The notes below the pieces were generated by a model that searched no databases, was not told the origin of the DNA, and saw only the letters and a list, made by a program, of their open reading frames with translations. Below are positions 8,498 to 17,969 of a stretch of 64,000 nucleotides of DNA, piece by piece. How positions within the stretch are numbered: position 1 is the first letter of the stretch; each line of letters starts with the position of its first letter. Made by a program: the position numbers and the translations under genes. The DNA comes from Legionella drozanskii LLAP-1. Its GTDB lineage: Bacteria; Pseudomonadota; Gammaproteobacteria; Legionellales; Legionellaceae. The stretch covers positions 62,001-126,000 of the forward strand of contig NZ_LNXY01000027.1 in NCBI RefSeq assembly GCF_001467585.1. The letters run 5' to 3'.

Positions 8498-9376
8498 CTA
8501 ACCTCGCCCTTTAAAACACAATTCAGCAAAAATATCTGTTATCTTTTGGAAATAACTCGTATCTAAACCATCTTCTATACTCCAGCACCAAGCCAGAACT
8601 GCATGTACAAAACACCATTGGCGAATTCGCTTTGGATCTAATTTAAGACAAGAGGCAAAACGGGTAATTCGGTCGTCTATAATACGCCATACTGTTTCCG
8701 ATTCAAGCAAATCAGGAATGGGATTTCGAATAAAAGCAGCCACCTCATAGCAGAGCTCTCCCAGGACACCCTTGGGGTCTATCACTAGCCAATTTTTGCC
8801 ATTTTTCAGTATGTTATCATGATGCAGATCGGCATGAAGTAAGCGCAGTTCGCTACTCGTTTTAAGCAGATAATCTCTAAATTCTTTGCTCTTTTGAAGA
8901 TAAGACTCGGGAATATCCCACTCTTTATCTAAGATTGAAAGCCACTGACTAATCGAAGGAAATGTTTTCTTTTCAGGTAAAGGCGCTTGAGCTAATTGAC
9001 TTATTAGTTTGCAAGTAATCTCAACGGCTTCTTTCTCTTGATTCGGCCAATAACTTTTTAAAGAATATCCGGGTACCGCTCGTTGCAGAAGTAATGCACC
9101 TGTCTTTTCTGCTAAAACATCGACCACAAACGGTGAGTTAAACGCTCTTAATGTTTTCGCTTCATTGCTTAACACTACTGTGTCTAAACTCAATTTTAAA
9201 ATAATAGGTCTATCTTTTTGAAATCCCTCAAGTACATAATTATAAGAAAGATTAGCCACGGGCTTAAGCTCGCTTAATTGCCACAAGTCAGCTAGCTCTT
9301 GTCTAATACTAGGAAGCTCTGCTAACCATTTTTTTCCTTGTTCACCATAGATACTTAGGATATTCCGCTCAAACAT
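8498..9376 (-). CDS. APH(6)/hydroxyurea-type small-molecule kinase
   Basis: 292 residues of the aminoglycoside phosphotransferase fold, closest in motif style to the streptomycin 6-kinase / hydroxyurea-resistance family. LLHADLHHDNIL carries the catalytic Asp and metal-binding Asn, and WLVIDPKGVLGELCYEV is the second metal site with the family's DPKG signature. A conserved N-terminal lysine (IILKLSL) fits the ATP site. These kinases inactivate streptomycin-like compounds or phosphorylate unknown metabolites; resistance is not shown by sequence. It lies upstream of the 661-residue gene on the same strand with a 44-bp gap, so the two may be co-transcribed. Confidence 0.85.
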   Translation of the reverse strand: MFERNILSIYGEQGKKWLAELPSIRQELADLWQLSELKPVANLSYNYVLEGFQKDRPIILKLSLDTVVLSNEAKTLRAFNSPFVVDVLAEKTGALLLQRAVPGYSLKSYWPNQEKEAVEITCKLISQLAQAPLPEKKTFPSISQWLSILDKEWDIPESYLQKSKEFRDYLLKTSSELRLLHADLHHDNILKNGKNWLVIDPKGVLGELCYEVAAFIRNPIPDLLESETVWRIIDDRITRFASCLKLDPKRIRQWCFVHAVLAWCWSIEDGLDTSYFQKITDIFAELCFKGRG

Positions 9377-9518
9377 TATGATCCCTAAATTAGCAGAAGC
9401 CAGCAGAAATTATCATGATATTTTAAAAAAAAACAATAAAAATGAATAATATCAACATTGAGAATCGTAGTATTTTAACGTTATCATCGCAGACCTCTTA
9501 ATCATAGAAAGACAAAAG

Positions 9519-9797
9519 ATGACGAATAAAGCTATTTTCCCTGAAAATATCGTTGCAGATGGTGCTGACTACACCATAATCAATAACACCTCCGTAAGAA
9601 AAGGAACCGTGGCCGCTTTTATTGCTAATATAGATATTTTACAAAATCCTACTTCTTCAGCAGAAGGAAAGGATAATGCGCTCGCAGCTATGAAAAAATT
9701 AGCACCAAACCTAGTTGCAATTGGCTTGCATCATCATGTTCAGTTTAAAAATATCCAAGCGGAAGAAATCATTCAGCAAGCTATTAAAGAGGCTTAA
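9519..9797 (+). CDS. Small hypothetical protein (92 aa)
   Basis: 92 residues, soluble, without signal peptide or recognised domain. It contains an LHHHVQF histidine cluster near residue 75 and alternating hydrophobic/polar residues suggesting helices in the C-terminal half. The start ATG follows an A-rich weak ribosome binding site (AAAGAC). It overlaps the convergent acetyltransferase gene by 4 bp. Coding is supported by the clean reading frame and position, but function is unknown. Confidence 0.6.
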   Translation: MTNKAIFPENIVADGADYTIINNTSVRKGTVAAFIANIDILQNPTSSAEGKDNALAAMKKLAPNLVAIGLHHHVQFKNIQAEEIIQQAIKEA

Positions 9798-10366
9798 GGA
9801 CTCTTTTTTAGCCTAGCGCGCCATTGCATTTGTGATAAACGATATAAGACATGTTTTGATAAAGGGTGATCCAAAGCTAATTTGGGGTTATCAAAATCGT
9901 CTTTTTCCTGACGGATTAATCCTATCTTTTCCATAACTCGTCGGGAGCGATAATTAATTGTCGCAGTAAATGAGACAATTTCATCCAAATTGATTTGCGT
10001 AAAACCATAATCCAATACCGCCTTAGCTCCTTCTGTGGCGAGGCCTTTTCCCCAATATTGCCGTGCTAATCGCCAACCTATTTCAACACAAGGTGTAAAA
10101 TGAGTAGAAAAAGAAGGAATGCTTAAACCAATAAAGCCTATAAATTCTTTTGTTTCTTTAAGTTCTGCCGCCCAAAGTCCAAATTGATGACAGCGGATAT
10201 GCTCATTAATCCGCAATATCAATGCTTCAGTTTCATTTTCAGTCAAAATGCCTGGAAAATGCTCCATCACCTGCGGGTCGGCATTCATCTGAGCGAAAGG
10301 TATTTGATCGGAAGATTGCCAAGTTCTTAAGCGAACTCGATCAGTGCTAATTATTTCCATAAGCAA
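9794..10366 (-). CDS. GNAT-family N-acetyltransferase (RimJ/RimL type)
   Basis: 190 residues matching the Acetyltransf_3 pattern: TDRVRLRTWQ at the start, WAAELKETKEFIGFIGL as the central strands, EIGWRLARQYWGKGLATEGAKAVLDYGF containing the acetyl-CoA pyrophosphate loop (QYWGKGLA), and SRRVMEKIGL near the end. Uses acetyl-CoA to acetylate an N-terminal amine or small molecule; the substrate is unknown. Convergent with the small ORF at 9519. Confidence 0.88.
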   Translation of the reverse strand: MLMEIISTDRVRLRTWQSSDQIPFAQMNADPQVMEHFPGILTENETEALILRINEHIRCHQFGLWAAELKETKEFIGFIGLSIPSFSTHFTPCVEIGWRLARQYWGKGLATEGAKAVLDYGFTQINLDEIVSFTATINYRSRRVMEKIGLIRQEKDDFDNPKLALDHPLSKHVLYRLSQMQWRARLKKSP

Positions 10367-10648
10367 TTAATTTTGGTCAATTAAAAAATAAATTGTAACA
10401 AAAATTAAAAATTTATACTTAATAGTTAACCGATTTTTCAAGCATGATGATCATCAAGCAGGCGTTTCTCCTAGTAAATCGAAACTAAATAGAATATCTC
10501 TTAAAATAAATCTTGCCTTCTACCCTTTTTTCTTATAAAAATCTCTTTTTTATTGCCCTATTCCATAAAAAAATATGGACAAAATACAAAATTATTGTAC
10601 AATTTCGTGGGCCGATTTTTGTTTTATTTTTGGGGGATTAAACAGTTA

Positions 10649-12127
10649 GTGATTAATCAGCAAAAAAAGAGTAATGCGCCAATCAACGACGGTGGCTTCA
10701 GACGCGGTTTAAAAGATCGTCATGTGCAGTTGATTGCATTAGGTGGAATTATTGGCTCAGGCTATTTTCTAGGAACTGGGGCGGTTGTGAATGACGTCGG
10801 CCCTTCCGTTTTTATTGCCTATATGCTTGGCGGTTTAATTATTTATTTGACCATGCTATGCATGGGCGAATTAGCCGTAGCAATTCCTATTTCAGGCTCT
10901 TTTATAACTTATACTGCTGATTTTATTTCTCCAGTTGTCGCTTGCGGAGTGGGCTGGTCTTATTGGATAAGCTGGGTCGCCTATATTCCTGCCGAATGTA
11001 TAGCAGGCGGTATCATTATGCAGCATTTTACAGGCGTTAACGGCTATGTTTGGGCCGTGTGCTTTGGGTTGCTCATTACTTACATCAATATTGCCAAAGT
11101 AGGTACCTTTGGTGAGATTGAATTCTGGTTAGCCATTATAAAAATAGTCGCTTTAATGGGATTTGTTGTACTCTCATTACTTATATTTTTTGGCTTTATT
11201 CATGGCGCTCAACCCGCTGGTATTGTTGGTGGACGCTTCATCTTTGATCAAGGTGGATTATTCCCTAATGGCGGTATGGCCTTACTTACAGCCATGGTTC
11301 TTCTGCTTGTTAATTATCAAGGTTCAGAAATTATTGGTCTTGCTGCAGGAGAATCAATCAACCCCGGGCGAATGATTCCTCGAGCAATCCGCACCGTAAC
11401 CTTTAGAATTCTGTTTATCTATATTATTCCTGTTTTTTGTTTGGTATTAATTTTCCCGTGGCAAAAAGCGGGTCTTGCTAATTCAGTTTTTTCAGACGCA
11501 CTTAATTTTTATGGGCTACACTGGGCAGGGGTAGCAACAAGTTTTGTCACATTGACTGCTACACTATCCTGCTCAAATTCTGGCGTTTATGGTATTGTCA
11601 GATCGTTAAATGCCCTCGCTCGCAATGGTATGGCTCCGCATAAATTAGGCAAGCTTAATCGTAATGCCGTTCCACAAAATGCAGGAATCGTGACACTCAT
11701 CTCAATTTGGATATTACTCGCTGCCGGCTATTTCTTTGGGCAATCCATGCTCTATATTGCTTTACTTCTTGTTTCTGGTTTTACTGGCGCAATTGCTTGG
11801 ATTTCTCTTTGCTGGGCACAAATTAATTTCCGCAAACGCTTATATCAAGCTGGTTATACAACAGATGATCTAAGTTATAAAACTCCAGGCTCCCCTTATA
11901 CTGGAATTGCTGCGATTATTCTGATGTCTTTGTGCTTAATATTTTTATTATTAAATAAAGATCCGACTTATAAAATAGCTTTCGTGATGGGGTTCATCAG
12001 CTTCACTGTCCCTATTTTAATCTATAAGTTCGGTGGATTTTCTAAACGTCGAAATGTGGCGATGGAAATTAATAAGCAACTTCGATTTAAAGATATATTT
12101 CCTGATCGTAATACACCACAAGGGTAA
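10649..12127 (+). CDS. APC-superfamily amino acid permease (AAT family)
   Basis: About 492 residues from GTG 10649; an upstream in-frame TTG at 10553 would add a 32-residue leader that does not resemble family N-termini, and a GGGGGA site stands about 11 nt before the GTG. About 12 membrane segments. The family signature FRRGLKDRHVQLIALGGIIGSGYFLG starts TM1 (shown here in parts: RGLKDRHVQLIALGG, then GSGYFLGTG), and ETAGESxNP-like EIIGLAAGESINPGRMIPRA is present in the middle. Imports an amino acid by proton symport, probably a neutral or D-/L- small amino acid; exact substrate not readable. Followed by a weak terminator. Confidence 0.85.
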   Translation: MINQQKKSNAPINDGGFRRGLKDRHVQLIALGGIIGSGYFLGTGAVVNDVGPSVFIAYMLGGLIIYLTMLCMGELAVAIPISGSFITYTADFISPVVACGVGWSYWISWVAYIPAECIAGGIIMQHFTGVNGYVWAVCFGLLITYINIAKVGTFGEIEFWLAIIKIVALMGFVVLSLLIFFGFIHGAQPAGIVGGRFIFDQGGLFPNGGMALLTAMVLLLVNYQGSEIIGLAAGESINPGRMIPRAIRTVTFRILFIYIIPVFCLVLIFPWQKAGLANSVFSDALNFYGLHWAGVATSFVTLTATLSCSNSGVYGIVRSLNALARNGMAPHKLGKLNRNAVPQNAGIVTLISIWILLAAGYFFGQSMLYIALLLVSGFTGAIAWISLCWAQINFRKRLYQAGYTTDDLSYKTPGSPYTGIAAIILMSLCLIFLLLNKDPTYKIAFVMGFISFTVPILIYKFGGFSKRRNVAMEINKQLRFKDIFPDRNTPQG

Positions 12128-12157
12128 TACGGAGGCTTGTTGCCTGATTATCGATGT

Positions 12158-12184
12158 GAGAGAGTTTCTCCCTCTAATTTTTTT
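12158..12184 (+). terminator. Probable terminator after the permease
   Basis: GAGAGAG (12158-12164) can pair with CTCCCTC (12168-12174) with one mismatch over a 3-nt loop, followed by TAATTTTTTT. It stands about 30 bp after the permease stop codon. Confidence 0.5.
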
Positions 12185-12348
12185 CGGACCTCCGTTCTAT
12201 TCCCTCTTCCTGTTCAAATTTTGTAGGGATCGCTTAGGGGTTGGGAGAGGAAAAAATTGAAACTCTCAGAGTCCAAACGGTTAATTGTTAGCTACCAGAT
12301 TGAATTATTAGCTAATTAAGGCTTAGCCTGACGACTATGAGGCCAAGA

Positions 12349-12535
12349 CCTGAGGTATCGTCACTTTTTTTTGAACAAAAATAGGTGTTGCTCCAATCAG
12401 TAGCTCTATCCGTTTGGGATGAGTTTCGGCCTCAGGACAGGCCTTCGAGACGTCGCTGGCGCTCCTCCTCAGGCTGAACGGTAAAACACTGGATTTGGCT
12501 CGAATATTATCAAAAAAAAGTGTCGATACCTCAGG
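12349..12535. mobile_element. MITE-like element, copy 1 (187 bp)
   Basis: Bounded by near-perfect terminal inverted repeats of about 24 bp: CCTGAGGTATCGTCACTTTT at the left and its inverted copy ending ...GATACCTCAGG at the right, with one mismatch. There is no coding capacity for a transposase. Its interior, read in reverse, matches the element at 51695-51957 over both arms, including GATTGGAGCAACACCTATTT and GAGGAGCGCCAGCGACGTCT. GGCCAAG flanks both ends (12341-12347 and 12535-12541), either a target duplication or part of a surrounding palindromic repeat. The rest of the 12128-12588 interval holds the permease terminator and no gene. Confidence 0.8.
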
Positions 12536-12588
12536 GCCAAGCCCCAACCTACATCTTAGATACCACGACTTGTCCCTGAGAGCCGGTT

Positions 12589-13188
12589 TTATAAAACCCG
12601 ATAAACCATTCCTGTCTGTAATCCCTCAACACTTTTACTATAAGCAAGAGCTACTCGTTCTGCATCAACAGAAACAAAACCACGAAAATAATCACCATAA
12701 TTATCCATCGCTTCCGTGACTACTGTAGGGCAAATGCAATTAATACGTTGTTTCTTTGGCATTTCAATAGCTGCAGCAACAACGAAAGAATTTAAAGCCC
12801 CATTAACCATAGAGGCCGAACTACCATAACGAATGGGATCATCACACAAAATGCCACTTGTTAAAGTGAAAGAACCTCCTTCATTGAGATAATTCCTACC
12901 AATTAACACGGTATTAACTTGCCCCATGAGTTTATCCTGCAAGCCAATGACATATTCTTGATCATGCATCTGCATAAAATCACCGAAATGCACTTTTCCT
13001 GTTGTTAGTATGACAGCATCAACCCGCTCAACCTTTTTAAACATCTCCTCTATCGAATTTTTATCTCTAATATCAACATTCACATCGCCAGAGCTAAAAC
13101 CAGCGTTTATAACCTCATGACGTGTTTGTAATTCTTTAACAACTGCCCGTCCTATTGTTCCAGAAGCACCAATAACAATGATTTTCAT
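12589..13188 (-). CDS. Atypical short-chain dehydrogenase
   Basis: 199-residue Rossmann protein starting MKIIVIGASGTIGRAVVKEL, the NAD(P)-binding glycine motif. VNVDIRDKNSIEEMF follows as in short SDRs that include YdfG-like proteins. The usual catalytic YxxxK is absent: the corresponding region reads RYGSSASMVNGALNSF. This matches a subgroup of short bacterial SDRs with VNGAL in that position. Substrate unknown. Its 3' end touches the MITE-like region; 47 bp separate its start from csaA, which is on the same strand upstream. Confidence 0.8.
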   Translation of the reverse strand: MKIIVIGASGTIGRAVVKELQTRHEVINAGFSSGDVNVDIRDKNSIEEMFKKVERVDAVILTTGKVHFGDFMQMHDQEYVIGLQDKLMGQVNTVLIGRNYLNEGGSFTLTSGILCDDPIRYGSSASMVNGALNSFVVAAAIEMPKKQRINCICPTVVTEAMDNYGDYFRGFVSVDAERVALAYSKSVEGLQTGMVYRVL

Positions 13189-13235
13189 TTGAAATTCCTT
13201 AAGGTGAATACTGATAGATTAGAAAAATTGAGAAG

Positions 13236-13571
13236 CTAATGTAACTTTTGGCCATTCGGTACTTTAAACTCCGTGCCAATTAGGCAAATTGCTCCCGTTG
13301 CATCAGAAAAACCGACCAAAAGAAATTGTGATTTGAATCCGGCAATATTTTTTTCCCCTAAATTGACACAACCGACCACGGTACGACCTAACAAAGATTC
13401 TTGCGTATAATGGGCGGTAACTTGGGCAGAAGTCTGCAAGATACCAATTTCAGGCCCAAAATCAACCCAGACTTTATAAGCTGGCTTTTTGGCCTTTGGA
13501 AAAGGTTCAACCTTAACAACAGTACCTGAACGTAAATCAACTTGTGCAAAATCATCGTAACTAATCGTCAT
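13236..13571 (-). CDS. csaA: CsaA-like tRNA-binding-domain chaperone
   Basis: 111 residues comprising a single EMAP/Trbp111-type OB fold, as in Csa[21 protein letters not shown] at the start, [11 protein letters not shown] and [20 protein letters not shown] in the middle. CsaA binds unfolded or pre-secretory proteins and can bind tRNA as a dimer. The start codon overlaps the stop of the RND pump gene in an ATGA arrangement, so it is translationally coupled to the efflux operon, an unexpected partner. Confidence 0.88.
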   Translation of the reverse strand: MTISYDDFAQVDLRSGTVVKVEPFPKAKKPAYKVWVDFGPEIGILQTSAQVTAHYTQESLLGRTVVGCVNLGEKNIAGFKSQFLLVGFSDATGAICLIGTEFKVPNGQKLH

Positions 13572-16500
13572 AGATCTTCCTTTTTTAGATCGTCTATCGG
13601 TTTATTTTTATTCATTCTTTTCTCTCTTGCTGTTTCAATCATCACATAAAATACGGGAACCAAAAATAAACTCAGAAAGGTAGCAACCATCATTCCGCCC
13701 ATTACCGTTGTTCCAATCGAATGCCGACTGGCGGCTCCAGCACCGGTAGCTATAGCTAAGGGAAGTACTCCCAAAATAAAAGCAAATGCAGTCATAAGAA
13801 TAGGTCGCAATCGAAGACAAGCGGCTTCCAGAGCGGCATCTATAATAGGAACTCCCATTTCTCTCCTATCTTTAGCAAATTCAACAATGAGAATGGCGTT
13901 TTTTGCTGCCAGGCCAATCAACAACACTAAACCAATTTGAGCGTAAATATCTAAGGACAAAGAACGCAAAGTCAAGGCTAATCCAGCCCCGAGTAAAGCC
14001 AAAGGTACCGCAAGTAAAATCATAAAAGGCATCGACCAGCTTTCATAAAGTGCAGCCAAAAAGAGAAATACAAACACTAGGCAGAGCACAAAAATCACCG
14101 AAGCAAGATTACCCGCCAATAATTGTTGATAAGTAATTCCTGTCCACTCATAGCTGATTCCTTTGGGCAACGTTCTTTTTGCAATTTTTTCGATAGCAGC
14201 CAATGCTTGCCCTGAACTATATCCTGGCGCTGGCGCACCGGTAATATTCGCTGCTGTATACAGATTATATCTCGGAATATTATAAGGACCCATAATGGAT
14301 TCAATCTTTACCAAAGCACCAAGAGGCACCATCTGGCCTGTATTGCTTTTAACATAGAGTTTATTAATATCATCCAGTTGATAACGATTAGCTCCCTCGG
14401 CTTGAATCATAACTCGGTAGGTTTGGCCATATTTGGTAAAGTTATTGACATATAATGAGCCTAAATAAGTTTGTAGTGTTGTTAAAACATTGCCAATCGA
14501 GACATTGAGCGCCTTTGCTTTGGTTCTATCGATATCCAAATAAAACTGAGGTACCTCAATGCTTAGATCGGAAAATACACCATGGAGCTCCGGTGCTTTA
14601 TTAGCCTCGGCCACAAATTTATTTGTTGCATCGGCTAAAGTATCCATGCCCAGGTTAGCAATATCTTCTATCTCCAATTGGAAACCACTGACAGTACCTA
14701 AGCCTTGAATAGCCGGGGCATTTAGAGCACCGATAATTGCCTCATCTATTTGGGAAAACTGTTTTTGGACAGTTTTCATAATACCCTGGACATTCAGTTC
14801 AGGCGTATTCCTCTCATCCCAGGGCTTTAACACCACAAACAAAACACCCGTGTCGGGTTGATTTATCGCGTCGATAATATTGTAGCCATCAATACTAATA
14901 ACATCAGCTACCCCTGCGGTATTTTTTAAAATTTGGAGTACTTTTCTCACTGTCTGTTGAGTACGATAGAGCGATGAAGCGTTGGGTTCTTTGACTACCA
15001 CAATGAAATAACCTTGATCCTCTTCTGGTAAAAAACCAGTGGGTAAATAGTAGAACACGTAAACTGTTGCCGCGGCTAAAAGGAGAAAAATGACCATGAC
15101 AAGCTTGTGAAAACGCAGACAATAGATCACCCCCACTTTATAGCCGCCTAATAATTTTTCATACCCCTTTTCAAACCAACGAAATAATATAAATTTACTT
15201 TCTTTTTTAGGCTTTAATAAGATACCGCAAAGTGCGGGACTTAAGGTTAGTGAGTTGATGCCAGAAAGAGCTACTGAGAAGGCAATGGCTAAGGCAAACT
15301 GATTATATAATCTTCCAGTCATACCAGGTATAAAGGCAACGGGAACAAACACGGCCAATAAAATCAAGGTGGTCGCTATAATCGGTCCTTGAACTTCCTT
15401 GGTTGCTTCCAAGGTTGCTTCTTTCACATCGGTAATATTGTGTTCAAGTTTTTTCTCAACGTTTTCCACCACAACAATGGCATCGTCGACCACTAGACCA
15501 ATCGCCAAAACCAAACCCAGCAAGCTTAGGGTATTAATTGAAAAACCAAAAACACTGAATAAAGCAAAAGTACCTATCAATGAGACAGGAATAGCAATAC
15601 AGGGAATTAAGGTGGTTCGCCAATTCTGTAAAAAAACAAAAACGACAATAAAAACTAAAGCGATCGCTTCAAAAAGGGTTACAACAACATCTTCTAGTGA
15701 AGCTCTTACGAAATTGGTTGTATCATAGGCGATGGTATAACTCATACCATCCGGGAAATTCTCCTTCATTTTTTCCATTGTTTGACGGACACTCTTAGCC
15801 AATTGCATAGCATTAGCCCCAGGTAACTGATAAACCCCTAAGCTCGCTGTTGGTCCCCCATTAAACTCTGAAGTAGTCGAATAGGTTTGCGCACCCATCT
15901 CCACTCGACCTAAATCACGAATCCGAACAATCTGTCCATTTTCCTGTGTTTTGACAATAATATCTGCGAATTGCTCAGCCTCAGTTAGCTGCCCCAAGGT
16001 ATTAAGTTGATATTGAAAGGTAGTCGATTCAGGGACGGGGGGCTGGCCTATCACTCCCACCGCAGCCTGTTGATTTTGCTCTTTGACTGCAGTGACCACT
16101 TCTTGTGGCGATACACTCACAGAGGCCATTTTATTCGGATCTAGCCAGATGCGAATAGAGTATTGTAATAAACCAAAATTATTCACGTTACCAACACCTG
16201 GAATACGGCTAAGTGCGGGCGAGATATTAATATCGGCATAATTGCTCAAGAACGCTTCATCATGGTTTGGATTTGACGAGAGCAAATTTACCACTAACAC
16301 CATCGCAGTCGATACTTTTTGGATATTGATACCTGCTTGGATCACATCGGGTGGAAGCAGCGGGTTTGCTAAATTGGTCCGGGTTAAAACATCCACAGCG
16401 CCAATATCGACATCGTAACCAACATTAAATGTAATTGTAATAATGGAATTACCGGCGTTAGTACTTGCTGAAGACATGTAAATCATGCCCTCTACTCCAT

Positions 16501-16708
16501 TGATATTTCGCTCAAGAGGGGTTGTAACTGTTTTAGCTACTATATCCGAACTAGCGCCGATGTATTGTGAACTTACTTGCACTTGTGGAGGTACGATTGA
16601 AGGAAATTGACCGACCGGTAAAATGAGCAAACCAATTCCGCCCACGAATACCATAATAATCGCTATGACCATGGCAAAAATGGGACGATGGATAAAAAAT
16701 TTGAGCAT
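13568..16708 (-). CDS. RND multidrug efflux transporter, AcrB/MexB type (HAE1)
   Basis: 1046 residues, full length for the hydrophobe/amphiphile efflux-1 family. Inner-membrane trimeric proton/drug antiporter with 12 membrane segments and two large periplasmic loops. The N-terminus [17 protein letters not shown] is typical, and the TM4 proton-relay segment [19 protein letters not shown] carries the two adjacent aspartates near residues 405-410; [15 protein letters not shown] is also conserved. It is 9 bp downstream of the adaptor gene and 4 bp overlapped with csaA. No TolC-type outer-membrane gene lies in the cluster, so a TolC from elsewhere is needed. The substrate range is not readable. 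Confidence 0.95.
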   Translation of the reverse strand: MLKFFIHRPIFAMVIAIIMVFVGGIGLLILPVGQFPSIVPPQVQVSSQYIGASSDIVAKTVTTPLERNINGVEGMIYMSSASTNAGNSIITITFNVGYDVDIGAVDVLTRTNLANPLLPPDVIQAGINIQKVSTAMVLVVNLLSSNPNHDEAFLSNYADINISPALSRIPGVGNVNNFGLLQYSIRIWLDPNKMASVSVSPQEVVTAVKEQNQQAAVGVIGQPPVPESTTFQYQLNTLGQLTEAEQFADIIVKTQENGQIVRIRDLGRVEMGAQTYSTTSEFNGGPTASLGVYQLPGANAMQLAKSVRQTMEKMKENFPDGMSYTIAYDTTNFVRASLEDVVVTLFEAIALVFIVVFVFLQNWRTTLIPCIAIPVSLIGTFALFSVFGFSINTLSLLGLVLAIGLVVDDAIVVVENVEKKLEHNITDVKEATLEATKEVQGPIIATTLILLAVFVPVAFIPGMTGRLYNQFALAIAFSVALSGINSLTLSPALCGILLKPKKESKFILFRWFEKGYEKLLGGYKVGVIYCLRFHKLVMVIFLLLAAATVYVFYYLPTGFLPEEDQGYFIVVVKEPNASSLYRTQQTVRKVLQILKNTAGVADVISIDGYNIIDAINQPDTGVLFVVLKPWDERNTPELNVQGIMKTVQKQFSQIDEAIIGALNAPAIQGLGTVSGFQLEIEDIANLGMDTLADATNKFVAEANKAPELHGVFSDLSIEVPQFYLDIDRTKAKALNVSIGNVLTTLQTYLGSLYVNNFTKYGQTYRVMIQAEGANRYQLDDINKLYVKSNTGQMVPLGALVKIESIMGPYNIPRYNLYTAANITGAPAPGYSSGQALAAIEKIAKRTLPKGISYEWTGITYQQLLAGNLASVIFVLCLVFVFLFLAALYESWSMPFMILLAVPLALLGAGLALTLRSLSLDIYAQIGLVLLIGLAAKNAILIVEFAKDRREMGVPIIDAALEAACLRLRPILMTAFAFILGVLPLAIATGAGAASRHSIGTTVMGGMMVATFLSLFLVPVFYVMIETAREKRMNKNKPIDDLKKEDL

Positions 16709-16717
16709 ATAACGCCC

Positions 16718-17839
16718 CTAGTTAGCTGATTTAGCTATTTTTACTTCTTGGCCTGGTTTTATTTTTTGCATCCCACGGGTAATAACGAGATCGCCCGCTT
16801 GTAAACCTGATTTAACGATATATTGGTTTCCATATTGCCCTGAGATGCTAATCGCTTTATTCACTACCTTGTTTTCCTTATTGACGGTGTAAACTGAGCG
16901 CTTCCCTTGCGTTTCAAGAATAGCTTCCCCTGGCAACAGAACGGCTTCCCCATTCTTAGTCAGAATAACTTTGACATTCATGTAAATGCCAGGTCGAATT
17001 AACTTTTCCGGATTAGCTAAAGTAGCTCGCATTAATATTGTGGATGTGGGAGTATCGGCAGCGTTATTCACAAAATCCACGAGGCCTTTCAACATTACAC
17101 TCTTGCCATGGGGTAATGTCGCTTCAGCATGAAATGGCATGTGCACGCGATATTTTATTATTTCATCAAAATCACTGATACTCGGGCTGAATTCAATATA
17201 AATGGGGTCTAATTTAACCACGTTAGCCAATAGCGTTTGCTCTGCACCACCCACGAGATTACCCACATCGACATACCTGTGGCTGATAATGCCGTCATCC
17301 GGTGAATACATATAGCAATAACCTAAATTGATTTTAGCTGTCTCAAGTTGAGCTTTATTTACATCAACCTGCGCCATTGCTTCATGATAACGTGCTATGA
17401 CCTCATCGTATTGCGATTTAGACACGTTTCCTTGTGCGACCAACTGTTTCAAGCGCAAGTACTGTACTTGCTGATACTCTTGTGAAGCAATACTTCTTGC
17501 AAGCTCACCTCTTGCCGAATCGAGTTTTGCTTGAAAAGGGGCAGGATCAATGACATAGATTAACTGGTTTTTTTTAACGAACTTACCCTCAGTAAAATTT
17601 TTTTTAACGAGGAAGCCTTCTACACGCGCTCTAATATCCACACTAGAAATGGATTGAGTGATACCAATATATTGCTTAGTAATAGGTATTGTTGATGTCT
17701 TTACTTCAATGACTGGGACTGTAAGTATTGGAAGCGAGGCAGCGGGTTTGTGCTCTTCACAACTCACAAGTAAACTGTAAATTACACAACAGAGAGCAAG
17801 CTTTGTACTTTTAACTCCCTTTAATATCCTTATTGTCAT
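16718..17839 (-). CDS. RND periplasmic adaptor lipoprotein (AcrA/MexA type)
   Basis: 373-residue membrane fusion protein. A lipoprotein signal ends in SLLVSC with the modified cysteine at about residue 27. It then has the barrel-sandwich (VDIRARVEGFLVKKNFTEG), alpha-hairpin (LAQ-rich region with ARYHEAMAQVDVNKAQL) and beta-barrel segments, and ends KPGQEVKI. It bridges the inner-membrane pump and a TolC channel. It is the first gene of the run adaptor-pump-csaA. No TetR or other regulator is adjacent. Confidence 0.93.
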   Translation of the reverse strand: MTIRILKGVKSTKLALCCVIYSLLVSCEEHKPAASLPILTVPVIEVKTSTIPITKQYIGITQSISSVDIRARVEGFLVKKNFTEGKFVKKNQLIYVIDPAPFQAKLDSARGELARSIASQEYQQVQYLRLKQLVAQGNVSKSQYDEVIARYHEAMAQVDVNKAQLETAKINLGYCYMYSPDDGIISHRYVDVGNLVGGAEQTLLANVVKLDPIYIEFSPSISDFDEIIKYRVHMPFHAEATLPHGKSVMLKGLVDFVNNAADTPTSTILMRATLANPEKLIRPGIYMNVKVILTKNGEAVLLPGEAILETQGKRSVYTVNKENKVVNKAISISGQYGNQYIVKSGLQAGDLVITRGMQKIKPGQEVKIAKSAN

Positions 17840-17876
17840 TCATTCAGTCCCTTATTGGGTTTCGACTTTCTTATGA

Positions 17877-17968
17877 GTAGGTCGGACCTTGGCCCGACAA
17901 GTTCGAGCATGAACAAATAAATCCACTTTTTATGCTTGTATCTATAGTCGCGGCAAAGCCCGACTTAC
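17877..17968. repeat. Pair of inverted palindromic intergenic repeats
   Basis: GTAGGTCGGACCTTGGCCCG (17877 onward) and, inverted, GTCGCGGCAAAGCCCGACTT (17947 onward) are two divergent copies of a GTAGGTCGGGCYTTGGCCCGAC-like unit facing each other. They lie between the dehydratase stop and the adaptor start, and could fold into a long stem that ends the dehydratase transcript. The unit resembles other short palindromes in the window (33592, 47476). Confidence 0.65.
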
Positions 17969-17969
17969 G

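Noticed and set aside
10442..10488. Short ORF MMIIKQAFLLVNRN upstream of the amino acid permease as a leader peptide
   Set aside because: No run of one amino acid, no clear ribosome binding site and no attenuator structure between it and the permease.
12349..12535. Insertion sequence
   Set aside because: Terminal inverted repeats are present, but the 187-bp interior has no transposase reading frame, so only a non-autonomous element can be claimed.
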